A DNA stretch of 10,000 nucleotides from Botryococcus braunii (GCA_002005505.1 KV908427.1:105001-115000), one strand, 5' to 3'. Positions 1-7,456 are shown, numbered from the stretch's first letter. A program made the numbers and translations. The notes: a model not told the origin generated them from the sequence alone.

Positions 1-93
1 GTGTGCACGCGGGCGCATGTCAGTGCCACCAGATGTGGGCGGTCTGGGGAGGCGGGCGTCAGCCCTCCCCCCCCCCCCCTGGTAGTTAGACAG
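1..93 (+). other. 3' end of an upstream intron (inferred)
   Basis: No coding signal is visible here. The stretch ends in a run of about 13 C followed by TGGTAGTTAGACAG, which fits a polypyrimidine tract and a 3' splice site at 93/94. An open frame runs through it, but its peptide is low-complexity and resembles nothing I recognise. It is read as intron because the downstream frame gains plausible protein character just after the AG. Confidence 0.4.
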
Positions 94-312
94 CCATGCA
101 AACGCAACTTGAAAGAGACTGTTCATGGCTCCATGGAGCAGGCGAGACAATCCCAGCCAGTGATTTCGAGGCGGAGGGCCACACTGGCGACGAAGTCTTG
201 TCGGGAGCTTTCTGGGAGAGGGAGGATTTCGTTCTCATCGAGCTCTCAAGGAATTTTCCAACTACACCCCGCGTCCTCTCAGTGATCTCCAAGCTTCTGG
301 ACGCTTCCAAAG
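94..312 (+). CDS. Exon 1 (in window): E(z)-like, region before the C5 domain
   Basis: This is an internal exon in the frame of the ATG at 96. It enters in phase 1 after a C-rich tract and CAG at 91-93, and leaves in phase 1 at AAAG|GTGACA (312/313). The peptide includes GDEVLSGAFWEREDF and then RNFPTTPRVLSVISKLLDAS. By eye this resembles the E(z) stretch with GDE-x-L, a gap, and then an FP-led amphipathic helix (FPSDKIFEAISSMFPD in human EZH2), which lies shortly before the cysteine-rich C5 motif. The order relative to the next exons fits. On its own the similarity is weak, and the call leans on exons 2, 3 and 9. In E(z) proteins this part belongs to the regulatory lobe that contacts EED and SUZ12, so the product would act in the nucleus within PRC2. 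Continuity with exon 2 is inferred from matching phase. Confidence 0.45.
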
Positions 313-510
313 GTGACACCCCGCAATGTCGGGAGCGGACCAGGACAGTACGTGGATGTGAAGGGTTCGGATTGAGTGTGTTCTTTGTCCATGGAGCCTG
401 CCAGTTTCGGGGATGCCTCAGATATGGTGGGGAGTCAGACCAGCCCTTCAAGATGTGTCTGCGGAAGGGGCATAGGGAGAACTGGACGAGAGGGAGATAA
501 GGATAGCGGG

Positions 511-511
<1 letters not shown>

Positions 512-586
<75 letters not shown>

Positions 587-678
587 TGTGTGTGGGAGGT
601 AGGGAGGGAGGGAGAAAGGGGGAGGGGGGGAGGGGGGAGGGAGGGAGATAGGGAGTGTGCGCTTTGTGTTGTGTGTGT

Positions 679-722
<44 letters not shown>
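512..722 (+). repeat. (GT)n microsatellites split by a G/A-rich tract, intron 1
   Basis: Two interrupted (GT)n arrays, at about 512-594 and 666-722, flank a G-rich polypurine stretch (GGGA/GGGGA motifs) at about 595-657. They lie in the inferred intron between exons 1 and 2. Between the exon 1 donor and 512, about 200 bases show no motif I recognise. The open frames across the arrays encode only Cys-Val or His-Thr dipeptides and are artefacts of the repeat. Confidence 0.95.
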
Positions 723-948
<226 letters not shown>

Positions 949-989
949 ATGAGTGTGCGCGCACGCGCGCGCGCGTGTGTGTGTGTGTG

Positions 990-1059
<70 letters not shown>
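949..1059 (+). repeat. Alternating GC then (GT)n array, Z-DNA-prone
   Basis: A short alternating purine-pyrimidine block of GC/CA steps (about 952-975) runs directly into (GT)n to 1059, with one TTTT interruption near 990. Long alternating GC plus GT tracts are classic Z-DNA formers. It directly follows the (GA)n array, so intron 1 holds about 500 bases of nearly continuous simple sequence. Confidence 0.9.
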
Positions 1060-1060
<1 letters not shown>

Positions 1061-1490
1061 TCTTGGGGGAGGGATGGGACAGATGGAGTGGGGGCGGAGG
1101 GGGGGGAGGGAGGGAGGGGAGGAACCCATGCGGGTGAGCATCATGCACGAAAAAAAAAATCACGGTCTTCTGTGAACCAGCGTCTTGCCCAGGTTGGTGT
1201 ACTTTTCATATGGTGTGAGCAAGATGTCCTGTGGACAGCTCAAAATTCGGTCTACGGAAGAAGGGCAGACGGCTCGAACCAACAACAGAAGCACGTGAGG
1301 GGCCGAAAACATGTAGAAGCCAGAAGCAAAAATGATCTTCAAGCCAAAACAGAACTGTTGTAGAAGCCAGAAGCAAATTGATGTAGAAGCCCCGCCAAAA
1401 ACGATGCAGAAGCCGACACAGAAACTTGGTCAGAGGCAAAGCAAAAGCGATACAGGAGCCAACCAACCAAGGTGGTGCGGGGAGTGGCAG
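1060..1490 (+). other. 3' part of intron 1, G-rich then with degenerate AGAAGCC repeats
   Basis: A G-rich block (to about 1120) and an A9 run near 1150 lead into less repetitive sequence. From about 1313 to 1460 the motif GTAGAAGCCAGAAGCAAA or degenerate forms of it recurs near 1313, 1360, 1383 and 1405. Several AGs here (1409, 1421, 1433, 1490) would all give the phase needed by exon 1, and none has a good pyrimidine tract. The exon 2 start is therefore uncertain and could lie anywhere from about 1410 to 1491. Confidence 0.5.
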
Positions 1491-1674
1491 AGAAATTGGA
1501 AGCTCGGATGCGAGAAGCGATCCGTCTGGCAGAAGGTCGGCCCGGTGCAGCACAGGCCGACGCCGCCCGAGCGAGTTCGCGTCCTCTTAAGGAGATCATT
1601 AACACGTACCAGACCGCGTTCTGCCGGCGCTGCCGGACCTACTGCTGCGTGAAGCACAAGGAGCCCACGCCCAA
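1491..1674 (+). CDS. Exon 2: E(z)-like, first half of the C5 cysteine domain
   Basis: The frame contains a charged helix (EKLEARMREAIRLAEG), then SRPLKEIINTYQTAFCRRC and RTYCCVKHKEPTPK. FCRRC-x4-C-x2-H matches the start of the C5/MCSS region of E(z) proteins (FCRRCFKYDCFLH in human EZH2), including the spacing of the third Cys and the His. One extra Cys precedes the third. In the family these residues help organise the regulatory lobe. The exon ends in phase 2 at CCCAA|GTGAGT (1674/1675), a near-consensus donor. The intron then joins in phase to exon 3, which carries the missing second Cys pair; this is the best evidence that both are real. The start at 1491 (GGCAG|AG) is chosen because it matches the phase of exon 1. 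Earlier starts (1410, 1422, 1434) are also possible. Confidence 0.68.
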
Positions 1675-1684
1675 GTGAGTTGCT

Positions 1685-2310
1685 ACCTGGAAGCCATGCA
1701 ACCCTGGAAATCATGAAACCCTGGAAAGCATGCAACCCTGGAAATCATTGCAACCCTAGAAACCATGCAACCCTGGAAATCATGCAACCCTAGAAATCAT
1801 TGCAACCCTAGAGATCATCCAACCCTGGAAATCATGCAACCCTGGAAATCATGCAACCCTGGAAATCATTGCAACCCTAGAAATCATGCAACCCTGGAAG
1901 CCATGCAACCCTGGAAATCATGCAACCCTGGAAACCATGCAACCCTGGAAATCATGCAACCCTGGAAGCCATGCAACCCTAGAAATCATTGCAACCCTAG
2001 AAATCTTGCAACCCTAGAAATCATTGCAACCCTAGAAATCATGCAACCCTGGAAGCCATGCAACCCTGGAAATCATGCAACCCTGGAAACCATGCAACCC
2101 TGGAAATCATGCAACCCTAGAAATCATTGCAACCCTAGAAATCATTGCAATCCTGGAAATCATGCAACCCTGGAAGCCATGCAACCCTGGAAATCATGCA
2201 ACCCTGGAAACCATGCAACCCTGGAAATTATGCAACCCTAGAAATCTTGCAACCCTAGAAATCATTGCAACCCTGGAAACCATGCATCCCTGGAAACCAT
2301 GCAAACCCTT
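1685..2310 (+). repeat. 17/18-bp minisatellite, intron 2
   Basis: About 36 head-to-tail copies of a 17-bp unit, ATGCAACCCTGGAAATC, occur with an 18-bp variant (ATTGCAACCCTAGAAATC). Variants differ mainly at GG/AG after CCCT and at AAATC/AAACC/AAGCC, and they recur in mixed blocks that suggest higher-order duplication. The array begins about 10 bases after the exon 2 donor and fills the first half of intron 2. A frame stays open across it (peptide of QPWKSCNPGNHAT type) because stop codons are absent from the unit. There is no other sign of coding. Confidence 0.95.
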
Positions 2311-2318
2311 CGCTACAT

Positions 2319-2795
2319 AGACTGTGGAGCCTTAGATTCCCGTGTTGCTGTGTTACACCCCGTGTGGTCTGGAACCAAGAACTCCTGCAGCTGAGCACAG
2401 TGCGGAGCCATAGATTCCCCTGTTGCTCTGTCACACCCTGTGTGGCGGGGAAACCCATGTAGTCATGCGGTTGAATGAAATGTGGAGCCTTACATTCCCG
2501 TGGTGCTCTGTTACACCCTGTGTGGCGTGGAAACCATCGAGTCATGTGGTTGAGTGAAATTTGGAGCATTAGGTTCCCCGGTTGCTCTGTTACACCCTGC
2601 ATTGCCAGAAACCATGAACTCCTGCGATGAAATGAAGTGTGGATTCATAGATCCCACTGTTGCTCTGCCACACCCTGCATCATGCGGAAACCATGAACTC
2701 CTGCACCTAAACAAACTGCGGAGCCATAGATCCCCCCTGTTGCTCTGTTACACCCTTCGTGGCGGGGAAAGCACGGAGTCTCGCTCCAGTACAGA
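2319..2795 (+). repeat. 79-bp minisatellite, six diverged copies, intron 2
   Basis: Six tandem copies of 78-80 bp start near 2319, 2399, 2479, 2558, 2637 and 2715. Each begins with a form of TGTGGAGCCATAGATTCCC, continues with GTTGCTCTGTTACACCCTG, and ends with a GGAAACCATGAACTCCTG-like segment or a variant. The copies are clearly diverged. With the 17-bp array the two repeats make up about 95% of intron 2, leaving roughly 40 bases before the exon 3 acceptor. Confidence 0.92.
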
Positions 2796-2838
2796 GGGTG
2801 GCATGCGCAATCTAAGTGGTCCAACTTTTCATGCACAG

Positions 2839-3929
2839 GCCGCATCGTGTGGAAGACTGGTCCAGCTTGAGATGCGCCCCCGGCCCGTGTGGTTCTCAGT
2901 GCTGGCGAAACCAACATGTCTCGCGAAGAGACGCGTCTGTTTTGCCTGCGTTGCCAAAGGAGGCAACGCAGGGACCTCCTTTGGCAGGTCTTTATCCTTC
3001 TGCGCCCCAAGCGCGTGTGGCCTCTGCAGCCCATGTGACTGCCGCCCCCGCCCATGTGACTGCTGCTGCTGCTGCTGCTCCTGGCGGAGGGATAGCCCCC
3101 ATCCATGTGACCGCTGCCGGAGCTCCCACGCAAGCCCCTGCGGGACTTGCCCCCGTCCCGCCGCCTGCCCAAGCAGATCACCCAGGGGACCCCGGGCCCT
3201 CTGTGCCTGTGGGTCCCACAGACAGTGTGCCTGCAGCGCCTTCCCATGTGGCGGCAGCCTCCGCCCATGTGCCGACGGGCCCCTCGCCCCATGTGCCACC
3301 CGGCCCCTCTTCCAAGACGGCGCCTGTGGGAGTCGCCCATGTGCCTGGGGTACCGGGCAATGTACCTTCAGATTCCTCCCTGCATGTGGCGGGAGCCCCC
3401 AGCCCCCATGTGCCAGCAGTCAACACCCACGTGTCTGCAGACCCCGCCCATGTGCCGGCAAGGCCCCCGCATGCGCCCGCAGGGTCCGCGACCCGCATGC
3501 CTTCCCTGCCCACGTCCCCTGTGCGTGGACCCCGTTGTGCCGAAAAGGTGGCGAGCCCGACCTCTGTACCTGCAGGCCTGAGCTCTGTACCTGCAGACCC
3601 GACCTCTGTACCGGCAGGCCCGACCTCTGCACATGAAGGTACGGGTTCCACTGTGATTGCCTCTGTGCCGGCAGGCCCTGCCCATGTGCCTGCATCGCCC
3701 CGCGTCCCCTCTCTGTGGGCCCCTGCTGCCCCCACACGCCTTCGCTCGCCTGCAACCAACGACGCGGCATCCAGCTTCTACGTATCGGGTCCCTCTACCC
3801 CCCTTGAAGCGGCAGCCCCCACCCATGTGCCTGCGTCCCCTGCCCATGTGCCTGCATCCCCCACCAATGTGCCGGCATCCTCCACCCATGTGCCTGCATC
3901 CCCCACCCATGTGCCGGCAGCCCCTGCAG
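2839..3929 (+). CDS. Exon 3: second half of C5 domain plus long HVPA-repeat linker
   Basis: The acceptor is CTTTTCATGCACAG|G at 2838/2839 and the phase is 2. The single G completes the AAG Lys begun in exon 2, and the frame continues PHRVEDWSSLRCAPGPCGSQC. GPCGSQCW corresponds to KPCGPQCY, the second Cys pair of the E(z) C5 domain. After about 50 residues the protein becomes a Pro/Ala/Val-rich, probably disordered linker of some 310 residues with many HVPA or SVPA motifs. These include five perfect-length heptads (T/A)HVPASP at 3821-3925. Equivalent linkers in animal E(z) are far shorter and rich in charged residues. Three phase-1 donors could end the exon: AAG|GTACGG (3638), CAG|GTGTGC (3929, chosen) and CAG|GTTCGG (3959). 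The frame stops at 3977-3979, so the exon must end before that. Other frames are also open, but only this one carries the Cys pair and joins exon 2. Confidence 0.65.
3821..3925 (+). repeat. Coding 21-bp repeat, heptapeptide (T/A)HVPASP x5
   Basis: Five 21-base units begin ACCCATGTGCC or GCCCATGTGCC and encode THVPASP, AHVPASP, TNVPASS, THVPASP and THVPAAP. The unit is a multiple of three, so copy-number change would leave the frame intact. Looser relatives (TSVPAGP, AHVPASP) occur from about 3550 to 3700, and CCCATGTG cores are scattered from about 3030 onward. The whole linker may therefore have grown from this motif. Confidence 0.85.
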
Positions 3930-4005
3930 GTGTGCCCGCGGAGCCAGCACCTCACACAGGTTCGGTGGAGACCACATGAGCATGTCACAATAACACCTTA
4001 AACAT

Positions 4006-4330
4006 GTGTCTGTCCGTGCTGTTCCACAAGGGCTTAGGTATGCTGGGTGGAGGAAACTAAACTGCGTGTAGGTACAGGGGGGAAAAGAGGGGGAATATTG
4101 GTGGTGCTTACATATATCTTCTCCGTGTGTGCCGGGTCATACACACTTTACACATTTTCTAGTAATAGTAGTAATAGTGCTTTTGCCTGTCTGTGATGTT
4201 CCTCAAGGCTTGGTTATGCGGGGTGGAGGAAAAGACGCTTCGTGTATGTAAGGGGGGATCGGGGAGTCTTTGTGGTCCTTTACAGAATATCTCTGCATGT
4301 GCTGGGTCATGCACCCCTCACACTGTTTCT
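4006..4330 (+). repeat. Direct duplication of ~150 bp, intron 3
   Basis: Two diverged direct copies lie at about 4006-4160 and 4187-4330. Shared landmarks in order are TGTCTGT, GTTCC-CAAGGCTT, ATGCTGGGTGGAGGAAA or ATGCGGGGTGGAGGAAA, a G-run, an ATAT-TCT block, TGTGCYGGGTCAT, and CACA-TTTTCT or CACTGTTTCT. About 27 bases (TAGTAATAGTAGTAATAG) separate them. The second copy ends in the pyrimidine stretch that serves the exon 4 acceptor. The first copy ends in TTTTCTAG, also acceptor-like. Confidence 0.8.
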
Positions 4331-4347
4331 ACCCCATGGGCCGGCAG

Positions 4348-4735
4348 GGCTCAGTCTCCTCCGTGTTCATGCAACCCCCACGATTCTTTTGGCGGAGGGA
4401 GCCGAGCCCGTTCCCATGGATGTGGATGGAACTCCGACCGGCCCCGCTCCCGCGGGCTCACCTGCTGTCCCGACTGCAGCGACCCAGGCGGTCCCGAGTC
4501 CCCCGCCAAGCGCCCCGAGCGGCACCGCAAAGGGGGACTTGCGGAGTCCACCGACGGTTGGCCCGAGTGCAAGCAAAGCAGTCACACCGTCCAGTCCTGC
4601 CATTACTGCAAAGGCTTTGGCAGAGACAAGTCCATTGCTGACTGAGACCAAGGCACATGCCGAGGCCGCGGGAGCGACAACTGCCGCGCTGCCCGCTCCC
4701 AAGTCAGCTGCCCAGAGTGGCCCGAGCCTTGTGAG
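4348..4735 (+). CDS. Exon 4: Pro/Ala/Thr-rich linker segment
   Basis: This is an open frame of about 129 codons. After a short start it reads EGAEPVPMDVDGTPTGPAPA and continues rich in Ala, Pro, Ser and Thr with few aromatic residues, as expected for a disordered linker. The acceptor CTGTTTCTACCC...CGGCAG|GG at 4347/4348 is phase 1, matching all three possible exon 3 donors. A second, phase-0 acceptor (TTCTTTTGGCGGAG, 4397) would omit 17 codons. The donor GAG|GTGCCT at 4735 is phase 2 and matches exon 5. The better-looking CTT|GTGAGG at 4730 is phase 0 and does not. No domain is recognised. It is assigned to the same gene by order, strand, phase and composition, so the link is inference. An overlapping open frame (about 4193-4645) encodes a Cys/Arg-rich peptide and was judged a shadow. 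Confidence 0.45.
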
Positions 4736-4823
4736 GTGCCTGCCCCTTCTTTTCATACTTCTCTGCAGGTGGGCTTGAATGGGACTCGGTGGGATGCGTT
4801 CGCTGGTGGATGGGGGCTCTTTC

Positions 4824-4868
4824 CCCCCCCCCCCCCTGAAGAGCGTGCGTGCATGCGCTCGCGCGCGC

Positions 4869-4951
<83 letters not shown>

Positions 4952-4980
4952 CGCGCACGCGCGCACGCCTGTGCGCGCAT
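4824..4980 (+). repeat. (GT)n array flanked by GC-alternating blocks, intron 4
   Basis: A run of about 12 C near 4825-4837 leads into GC/GT-alternating sequence (about 4845-4868). A (GT)n array follows (4870-4942), then GC/CA alternation (4943-4980). Over about 130 bases the strand alternates purine and pyrimidine almost without break, which is strongly Z-DNA-prone. It lies about 100 bases after the exon 4 donor. Confidence 0.92.
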
Positions 4981-5189
4981 GCATTTGTACCCGGAGAGTG
5001 TTTCCCTGGTGTTCATTTCAGGGGATTTTTGAAGTGGAAGATTTGGAGATTTAGCACAGTGGATGTGGAAGATTGTGGTGGGGGGCCGCCCGGGGGAGGG
5101 GGGATGGAGGAATTATATTTGATTGTGAGGGCAGGTGTCTGTATGGAGGAGAAGGATTCTTTGACCCTGGTTGACGTCTTCTTATGAAT

Positions 5190-5243
5190 TGCTATTATGT
5201 GTTTGCAATCAGCAGAAATGTTATTATGTCTTTGCAATCAGCA
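5190..5243 (+). repeat. Short tandem duplication (~28 bp), intron 4
   Basis: Two adjacent near-copies read GCTATTATGTGTTTGCAATC and GTTATTATGTCTTTGCAATC, each followed by AGCAG. This looks like a simple slippage-size duplication in non-coding sequence. The flanks (about 4981-5190 and 5244-5310) contain no motif I recognise. Confidence 0.8.
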
Positions 5244-5324
5244 GCAGAAAGATCTGGGTTCTGTGTGGATGAGTTACGCCCGGTCCCCTCTTCATGTCCT
5301 TTTGGCTCGATATGTTTTGTTATC

Positions 5325-5558
5325 TTATTTTTTCCTCCCCTGATTTTGTTTCTCCTTTTCCTTTATCCGTGTCGGTTGTTTCCTCCTCTTCTTTTCTCTT
5401 TTTCCCGTTCCCTTCCTTTTCTGTCCGTTGGTTTTGTCCCCTTTGCTTCCATCCCCTTCCCTTCCCTTCCTCCCCTCCCCTCCCCTCCCCTCCCTGCCCC
5501 CCGCCACCCCTCTGTTCCTCCCTCCGTCCCTTCCCTTCCCCCTCCCTCTTTCCCCTGA
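5325..5558 (+). repeat. Polypyrimidine tract, intron 4
   Basis: About 230 bases consist almost wholly of C and T (CCTTTTCC, CCCTTCC and CCCCTCCC motifs) with scattered G. The complementary strand is polypurine. Tracts of this kind can act as extended polypyrimidine signals or form triplex DNA. No good in-phase exon follows it closely, apart from a weak CTTCTTAG at about 5580. Confidence 0.8.
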
Positions 5559-5922
5559 CAATGTTATTGACCGCTTCTTAGACAAGCAGCAGATTTATGT
5601 GTTTGTCTTTGTGGAGGCCCCCACCCCCCGGCAAAAAAAAGGAAGCAGGGGATTTCCATCTCTCGCGTTGGCCCAATTAATACACTCCAAATTTGTCTCT
5701 ATGCACAAGCCATCTAGCCGCTTGGGGCCCTTCATGCTTCTTTGTTACATAAAAATTTCATCAGCTCATGTACTGGATGGAAAGCTGCTGACCAAGTTCA
5801 CAAGCTCATCCACTGGAAGACCTATCAGGGTTTTCAAAAAGCTGGTGGATAATTTCTTAAGCTTATCTAAGTGAACAGATGCTGTAAAGTCTCGTAAGCT
5901 CCCCTTGCACTGTTTTTCGCAG
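5559..5922 (+). other. AT-richer intronic stretch ending in the exon 5 acceptor
   Basis: The base composition is visibly more AT-rich than the surroundings. One + frame stays open from the polypyrimidine tract to a stop at about 5872 (peptide segments such as SSAHVLDGKLLTKFTSSSTG and RPIRVFKKLVDNFLSL). I do not recognise it, and no donor or acceptor pair in phase with exons 4 and 5 presents itself. It could be an old mobile-element remnant or a missed exon. It ends in a strong 3' splice site, CACTGTTTTTCGCAG (5922). Confidence 0.35.
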
Positions 5923-6309
5923 GCAGAAAGGATTCATCCCTTTGGCACCGAAGACTGCACGTGCTGATTTGCCACGGCAGACTGCGGGAGACGGACCTCC
6001 GCAACCGCCAAAGGAACAGGCAGGCAGCGCCGCTCCCGCGGCACCCCGGGTACCGGCAGCTGGGGGCCTGAAGGGCTTGTTGAAGCAATTTGGCAAGCCC
6101 CCATCGGGGCTGACGCCCAACAAGAACCTTGCTGCTCCCCAGGGAGGCTTTGCTCCCCGGGGAGGTTTGGTACCCCTGCCGAAACCCAAGGTGGGGATGA
6201 AGAGACCCCTGGGCCTTGGGGGCCTCAGTCTCCTGCTGCCCAACAAGAAACGTCCTCGTGAGGACACCGCTCCCCTGACACTCGTACCGCCCGCAGGACT
6301 TGGTTTCAC
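5923..6309 (+). CDS. Exon 5: Gly/Pro-rich linker with basic NLS-like cluster
   Basis: The exon enters in phase 2 after the very good acceptor GTTTTTCGCAG|G. The frame reads QKGFIPLAPKTARADLPRQ, later GLKGLLKQFGKPPSGLTPNK, repeated Gly-Gly-Phe/Leu-Pro segments, KVGMKRPLGLGG, and then LLLPNKKRPRED. PNKKRPR resembles a classical monopartite nuclear localisation signal, which fits a chromatin enzyme; human EZH2 also has basic clusters in this linker (general knowledge). The 3' end is uncertain. The best-looking donor is CTC|GTGAGG after 6257, but it is phase 1. AAG|GTGGGG after 6190 is phase 0. Only TTTCAC|GTCAAG after 6309 gives the phase 2 needed by the exon 6 acceptor. The frame closes at about 6385. 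Assignment to the E(z)-like gene is by order and phase. Confidence 0.5.
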
Positions 6310-6455
6310 GTCAAGGGGTGCGTTTGCGTCACCGCCCTTAACCCCTTCGCTCGCTACACGCGTCGCCGTGACATTTTACGCCTGAGACTTGCCACCCACA
6401 CCACAACCCCCTCTCTAAATGCGCTGCATGCAGCTCCCCCCTTACCTCTCCTTCA

Positions 6456-6458
<3 letters not shown>

Positions 6459-6537
<79 letters not shown>
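6459..6537 (+). repeat. (CT)n microsatellite forming the acceptor tract of exon 6
   Basis: About 38 uninterrupted CT dinucleotides end directly in CTCAG at 6537. The array would act as the polypyrimidine tract of the 3' splice site of exon 6. The short region before it (6310-6458) holds C-rich non-repetitive sequence without other signals. Confidence 0.92.
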
Positions 6538-6538
<1 letters not shown>

Positions 6539-6778
6539 CGGGGTAAATACGATTTCTCTAAGCCAATGGCTGGCCGAGGTGCAGAAGACGGAAAGGCATT
6601 CGGAAAGGGACCGCCGGCATCCAGGTCCCCCAATCAACTGCCAGGGGCCTCCCCTTGGGGATCGGAAGGACCCTTTGCCTGGAAGCGCAAGCTCAAGCCT
6701 GATGCGCTAGTGGAAGTCAAACCTCTGCGGGGTCCCCACTACCGCCGCTGCTTCATCACAGATCTCACGGGTACCTCC
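6538..6778 (+). CDS. Exon 6: basic linker segment
   Basis: Starting just after (CT)nCAG, one T completes a phase-2 codon and the frame reads RGKYDFSKPMAGRGAEDGKA, then a Gly/Ser/Pro stretch, then WKRKLKPDALVEVKPLRGPH and YRRCFITDLTGTS. It is rich in Lys/Arg and resembles no domain I recognise. In E(z) proteins this position lies in the linker before SANT2. The end is chosen at TCC|GTGGGT (6778), the only donor in phase 0 as exon 7 requires. Two phase-1 donors exist nearby, at GG|GTACCT (6770) and TGG|GTGCGT (6782). The frame runs to a TGA at about 6811. Identity as coding rests on the excellent acceptor and the protein-like composition. Confidence 0.45.
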
Positions 6779-7206
6779 GTGGGTGCGTCCCTCGAAACAA
6801 TGAGGATTTGAATGAAATTCACTGTGCGAAGCGGTGGATTTTGCTTTTCAATTTTAAATCTTTTTGCAACTTTTCCCCCCCTACAATTTTTTTCTCACGT
6901 TTAAAATTGCATTTTTCCCACTTTATTGAAAAGTCCTCTGGGCTGAACCCGCCTGGAGGGGCGGGGCTCTTGCTGAGGGCCCCTGAAGGGGGGTACCCAT
7001 GGTGACCCATTCCAGCTGTCGTTGTGCAACGTTGGAGACAATCTCACTTGTCCGGCCCCCAAAGGCTGATAGGGCCTCCCCAGAGTTCTTGCAATGCGTG
7101 CATGATGGTGTTGGTTCTTGCGGTCGACTGGTTGTTGACTAAGATGTTCCAAAGATCATAAGTTTCGCTTTTGCGCTTAAATGTTGCCTATCGGGGTCTT
7201 CTGCAG
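6779..7206 (+). other. Intron 6, no repeats, ends in exon 7 acceptor
   Basis: A T-rich stretch (about 6838-6930) is followed by mixed sequence with a short G-run near 6990. No tandem repeat or convincing exon is seen, which makes it the least repetitive intron of the window. It closes with GGGTCTTCTGCAG at 7206, a good 3' splice site. Confidence 0.45.
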
Positions 7207-7281
7207 GGCAACGGACAGTTCCAAGGGCAGCCAGAGGGGCAGCTGCCGCATCAGGACAAGAAGAAGCTGATCACCAGCCAG
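7207..7281 (+). CDS. Exon 7: 25-codon Gln/Lys-rich exon
   Basis: A 75-base segment is bounded by GTCTTCTGCAG on the left and CAG|GTGGGG on the right, both strong splice sites. In phase 0 at both ends it reads GNGQFQGQPEGQLPHQ, then DKKKLITSQ. The length is divisible by three, so inclusion or skipping would keep the frame. A second frame is also open, but the phase-0 reading joins exon 6 and exon 8 or 9. No known domain is recognised. It is assigned to the E(z)-like linker by position. Confidence 0.5.
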
Positions 7282-7344
7282 GTGGGGCTTCTCCTTTCCA
7301 GTCTTGCTCTTTGCTGCTCCCCATTCTGCAATTTCTCTTACTTC

Positions 7345-7393
7345 CCTCCCCCCCCCTCTGTGTGTGTATGTGTGCGTGTGCGTGTGCGTGTGC

Positions 7394-7456
<63 letters not shown>

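Noticed and set aside
1685..2310. CRISPR array
   Set aside because: The units are contiguous 17-18 bp copies without unique spacers, in a eukaryotic intron.
1765..2320. Open frame encoding QPWKSCNPGNHAT-type repeats, resembling a repeat protein
   Set aside because: The 17/18-bp unit lacks stop codons, so frames stay open by chance. Mixed 17- and 18-bp units shift the frame, and the array lies between two halves of a conserved Cys motif.
2554..3636. Alternative + frame of 360 codons, Cys/Pro/Arg-rich
   Set aside because: It begins inside the 79-bp minisatellite and does not carry the GPCGSQC pair. It is the shadow of the HVPA-repeat frame (ACCCATGTG reads as PCA/CAC in that frame).
3178..3988. 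- strand frames with GCRHMGGGCRHMG repeats, keratin-associated-like
   Set aside because: This is the reverse complement of the coding 21-bp repeat. The + strand frame is fixed by splicing to exon 2.
4193..4645. Cys-rich + frame (TCCPDCSDPGG, SCHYCKGFG) that looks zinc-finger-like
   Set aside because: It is attractive but out of phase with the flanking exons. The Cys spacing matches no finger I recognise, and it starts inside the intron duplication. The overlapping Pro/Ala frame joins in phase.
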